This document shows, in pieces, positions 7,125 through 8,008 of a DNA stretch of 8,008 bases (positions are counted from its first letter, which is position 1; every line of letters begins with the position of its first letter). The notes beneath the pieces were generated by a model. That model searched no databases. It saw only the letters and a program-made list of their open reading frames with translations, and had not been told where the DNA came from. The stretch is from NCBI GenBank assembly GCA_025963345.1, contig JAOPUS010000152.1:1-8008 (forward strand), read 5' to 3'. Position numbers and translations under genes: made by a program. Source of the stretch: Blastococcus sp. Its GTDB lineage: Bacteria; Actinomycetota; Actinomycetes; Mycobacteriales; Geodermatophilaceae.

Positions 7125-7125
7125 T
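7066..7125. repeat. Tandem repeat, 4 x 15 bp with alternating variant (30-bp higher-order period)
   Basis: There are four head-to-tail 15-base units. Units 1 and 3 (7066-7080, 7096-7110) read CGATGTGCACCGTGT; units 2 and 4 (7081-7095, 7111-7125) read CGATGTGCCCCGTGT. They differ only at the ninth base (A or C), so the array is also a perfect duplication of a 30-base unit. The last base (7125) is part of the korB stop codon (TCA on this strand, TGA on the coding strand). Units 1 and 3 contain the palindrome GTGCAC. The array probably arose by slippage or local duplication; a role in mRNA 3' ends or protein binding is possible but unsupported. Confidence 0.95.
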
Positions 7126-8008
7126 CATTGCACGACCCAGTTGTCGTTGCCGATCAGGAGGGCGTCGAGATCGGCCGGCTCCGCGGTGCGGGCGACGTCG
7201 AGCTGCTCGGCCATCATCGCGTCGTAGGTCGGCTTCTGCACCGAGCGGAAGACGCCCATGGGGGTGTACCGGAGGTCCTGGGAGGACAGCCGGGACAGCG
7301 CAAAGGCGTACGCCGGGTTCTCGCGGTGCGAGTCGTGGACGACGATCTCGTCAGCCGCGACCTGGTTGGTCTCGGCGATCCGTAGCCCGCCGAAGTCGTC
7401 GCGCACCACGCAGGCGGCACCCTCGGGTCCGAACACCAGGGGCTTGCCGTGCTCGAGCGGGATCGACCACTGCGTGCCGGTGGCCGGGTCCTTCAACAGC
7501 TCGAACGCGCCGTCGTTGAAGATGTTGCAGTTCTGGTAGATCTCGACCAGGGAGGTGCCCTTGTGCTCCGCGGCCTGCCGCAGCACGTCGGTGAGGCCCT
7601 TGCGGTCGGAGTCCATGGCCCGCCCGACGAAGGTGGCGTCGGCGCCCAGGGCCAGCGACAGCGGGTTGAACGGGTGGTCCAGCGAGCCCATCGGGGTGGA
7701 CTTGGTGACCTTGCCGACCTCGGACGTCGGCGAGTACTGGCCCTTGGTGAGGCCGTAGATCCGGTTGTTGAACAGCAGGATCGTCATGTTCACGTTGCGG
7801 CGCAGCGTGTGGATCAAGTGGTTGCCGCCGATGGAGAGCGCGTCGCCGTCCCCGGTGACGACCCAGACCGACAGGTCGGGCCGGGATGCGGCCAGGCCGG
7901 TGGCGATCGCGGGGGCGCGTCCGTGGATGGAGTGCATCCCGTAGGTGTTCATGTAGTACGGGAAGCGTGAGGAGCACCCGATGCCAGAGACGATGACCAT
8001 GTCCTCGC
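7125..8008 (-). CDS. korB: 2-oxoglutarate (2-oxoacid):ferredoxin oxidoreductase beta subunit (KorB), N-terminus outside window
   Basis: KorB is the thiamine-diphosphate and [4Fe-4S]-binding subunit of the KorAB enzyme, which oxidatively decarboxylates 2-oxoglutarate to succinyl-CoA and reduces ferredoxin in the cytoplasm. There are 293 visible residues; about 50-60 are missing compared with usual KorB. Counting from the internal Met encoded at 8000-7998: SGIGCSSRFPYYMNTYGMHS at 5-24 followed by IHGRAPAIATGLA; the thiamine-binding motif GDGDALSIGGNH at 50-61 through to LLFNN at 75-79; IYGLTKGQYSPTS at 81-93; EIYQNCNIFNDGAF at 153-166. C9 and C158 match two of the four cluster cysteines. The CPGCG pair should lie in the missing N-terminus, so the Met at 8000 is not the true start: the frame is open to 8008 and the SGIGC motif lies too near it. 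korA is expected just beyond the window. The gene ends GNDNWVVQ-TGA, directly against the 15-bp repeat array. Confidence 0.95.
   Translation of the reverse strand, partial: EDMVIVSGIGCSSRFPYYMNTYGMHSIHGRAPAIATGLAASRPDLSVWVVTGDGDALSIGGNHLIHTLRRNVNMTILLFNNRIYGLTKGQYSPTSEVGKVTKSTPMGSLDHPFNPLSLALGADATFVGRAMDSDRKGLTDVLRQAAEHKGTSLVEIYQNCNIFNDGAFELLKDPATGTQWSIPLEHGKPLVFGPEGAACVVRDDFGGLRIAETNQVAADEIVVHDSHRENPAYAFALSRLSSQDLRYTPMGVFRSVQKPTYDAMMAEQLDVARTAEPADLDALLIGNDNWVVQ

Noticed and set aside
7066..7125. CRISPR array
   Set aside because: The units are directly adjacent with no unique spacers, too short, and no cas genes are present.
6965..7519. Plus-strand open frames through the repeat (6965-7519 and 7062-7385), the second beginning with MCTVSMCPVS repeats
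   Set aside because: They run antisense into korB, have low-complexity translations and no convincing ribosome site. The repeated peptide only reflects the 15-bp DNA repeat.
7449..7970. 173-codon plus-strand open frame opposite korB
   Set aside because: It is a shadow of korB, which has full thiamine-binding and cluster motifs on the other strand.
1..8008. tRNA, rRNA, riboswitch, insertion sequence or attachment site
   Set aside because: I found no cloverleaf-like segment, transposase motif, long terminal inverted repeats or conserved RNA motif. Almost all bases are explained by coding sequence.

Overview
This is a GC-rich window with tightly packed genes and GTG/ATG starts. It fits an actinomycete, and the sequence style suggests the Geodermatophilaceae/Frankiales neighbourhood. 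That placement is an inference from composition, from actinobacterial-type features of NuoN, and from the presence of a KorB-type 2-oxoacid:ferredoxin oxidoreductase; it was not computed.

Layout. Bases 1-4775 carry the distal end of the complex I (NDH-1) operon on the + strand: nuoL (5' end outside the window), nuoM and nuoN, the three antiporter-like proton-pumping membrane subunits. The nuoN stop overlaps the start of a long-chain polyprenyl diphosphate synthase (4775-5830), which probably makes the menaquinone side chain. Fifteen bases later, in the same reading frame, comes a secreted lipoprotein of the PQQ-dependent glucose/sorbosone dehydrogenase family (5846-6955). All five genes appear to form one transcription unit. 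A 169-base intergenic stretch follows, with a small perfect hairpin (7050-7066) and a 60-bp tandem repeat of four 15-bp units (7066-7125). The repeat touches the stop codon of a convergent minus-strand gene, korB (7125 to beyond 8008), the beta subunit of 2-oxoglutarate (2-oxoacid):ferredoxin oxidoreductase, whose N-terminus lies outside the window.

How the genes relate. NuoL/M/N pump protons while complex I reduces menaquinone. The polyprenyl synthase probably supplies the isoprenoid tail of that quinone. The lipoprotein may be an extracytoplasmic dehydrogenase feeding electrons to the same chain, although its substrate and acceptor are unknown. KorB belongs to central carbon metabolism and makes reduced ferredoxin.

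The window is mostly ordinary core metabolism and I see no undescribed system in it. The oddest element is the alternating 15-bp repeat at the korB 3' end. It is a multiple of three long and continues the korB frame after a TGA. Secondary points are an acidic linker in NuoM, a 14-codon overlapping ORF at the nuoL/nuoM junction, and the translational coupling of nuoN to the prenyl synthase gene.
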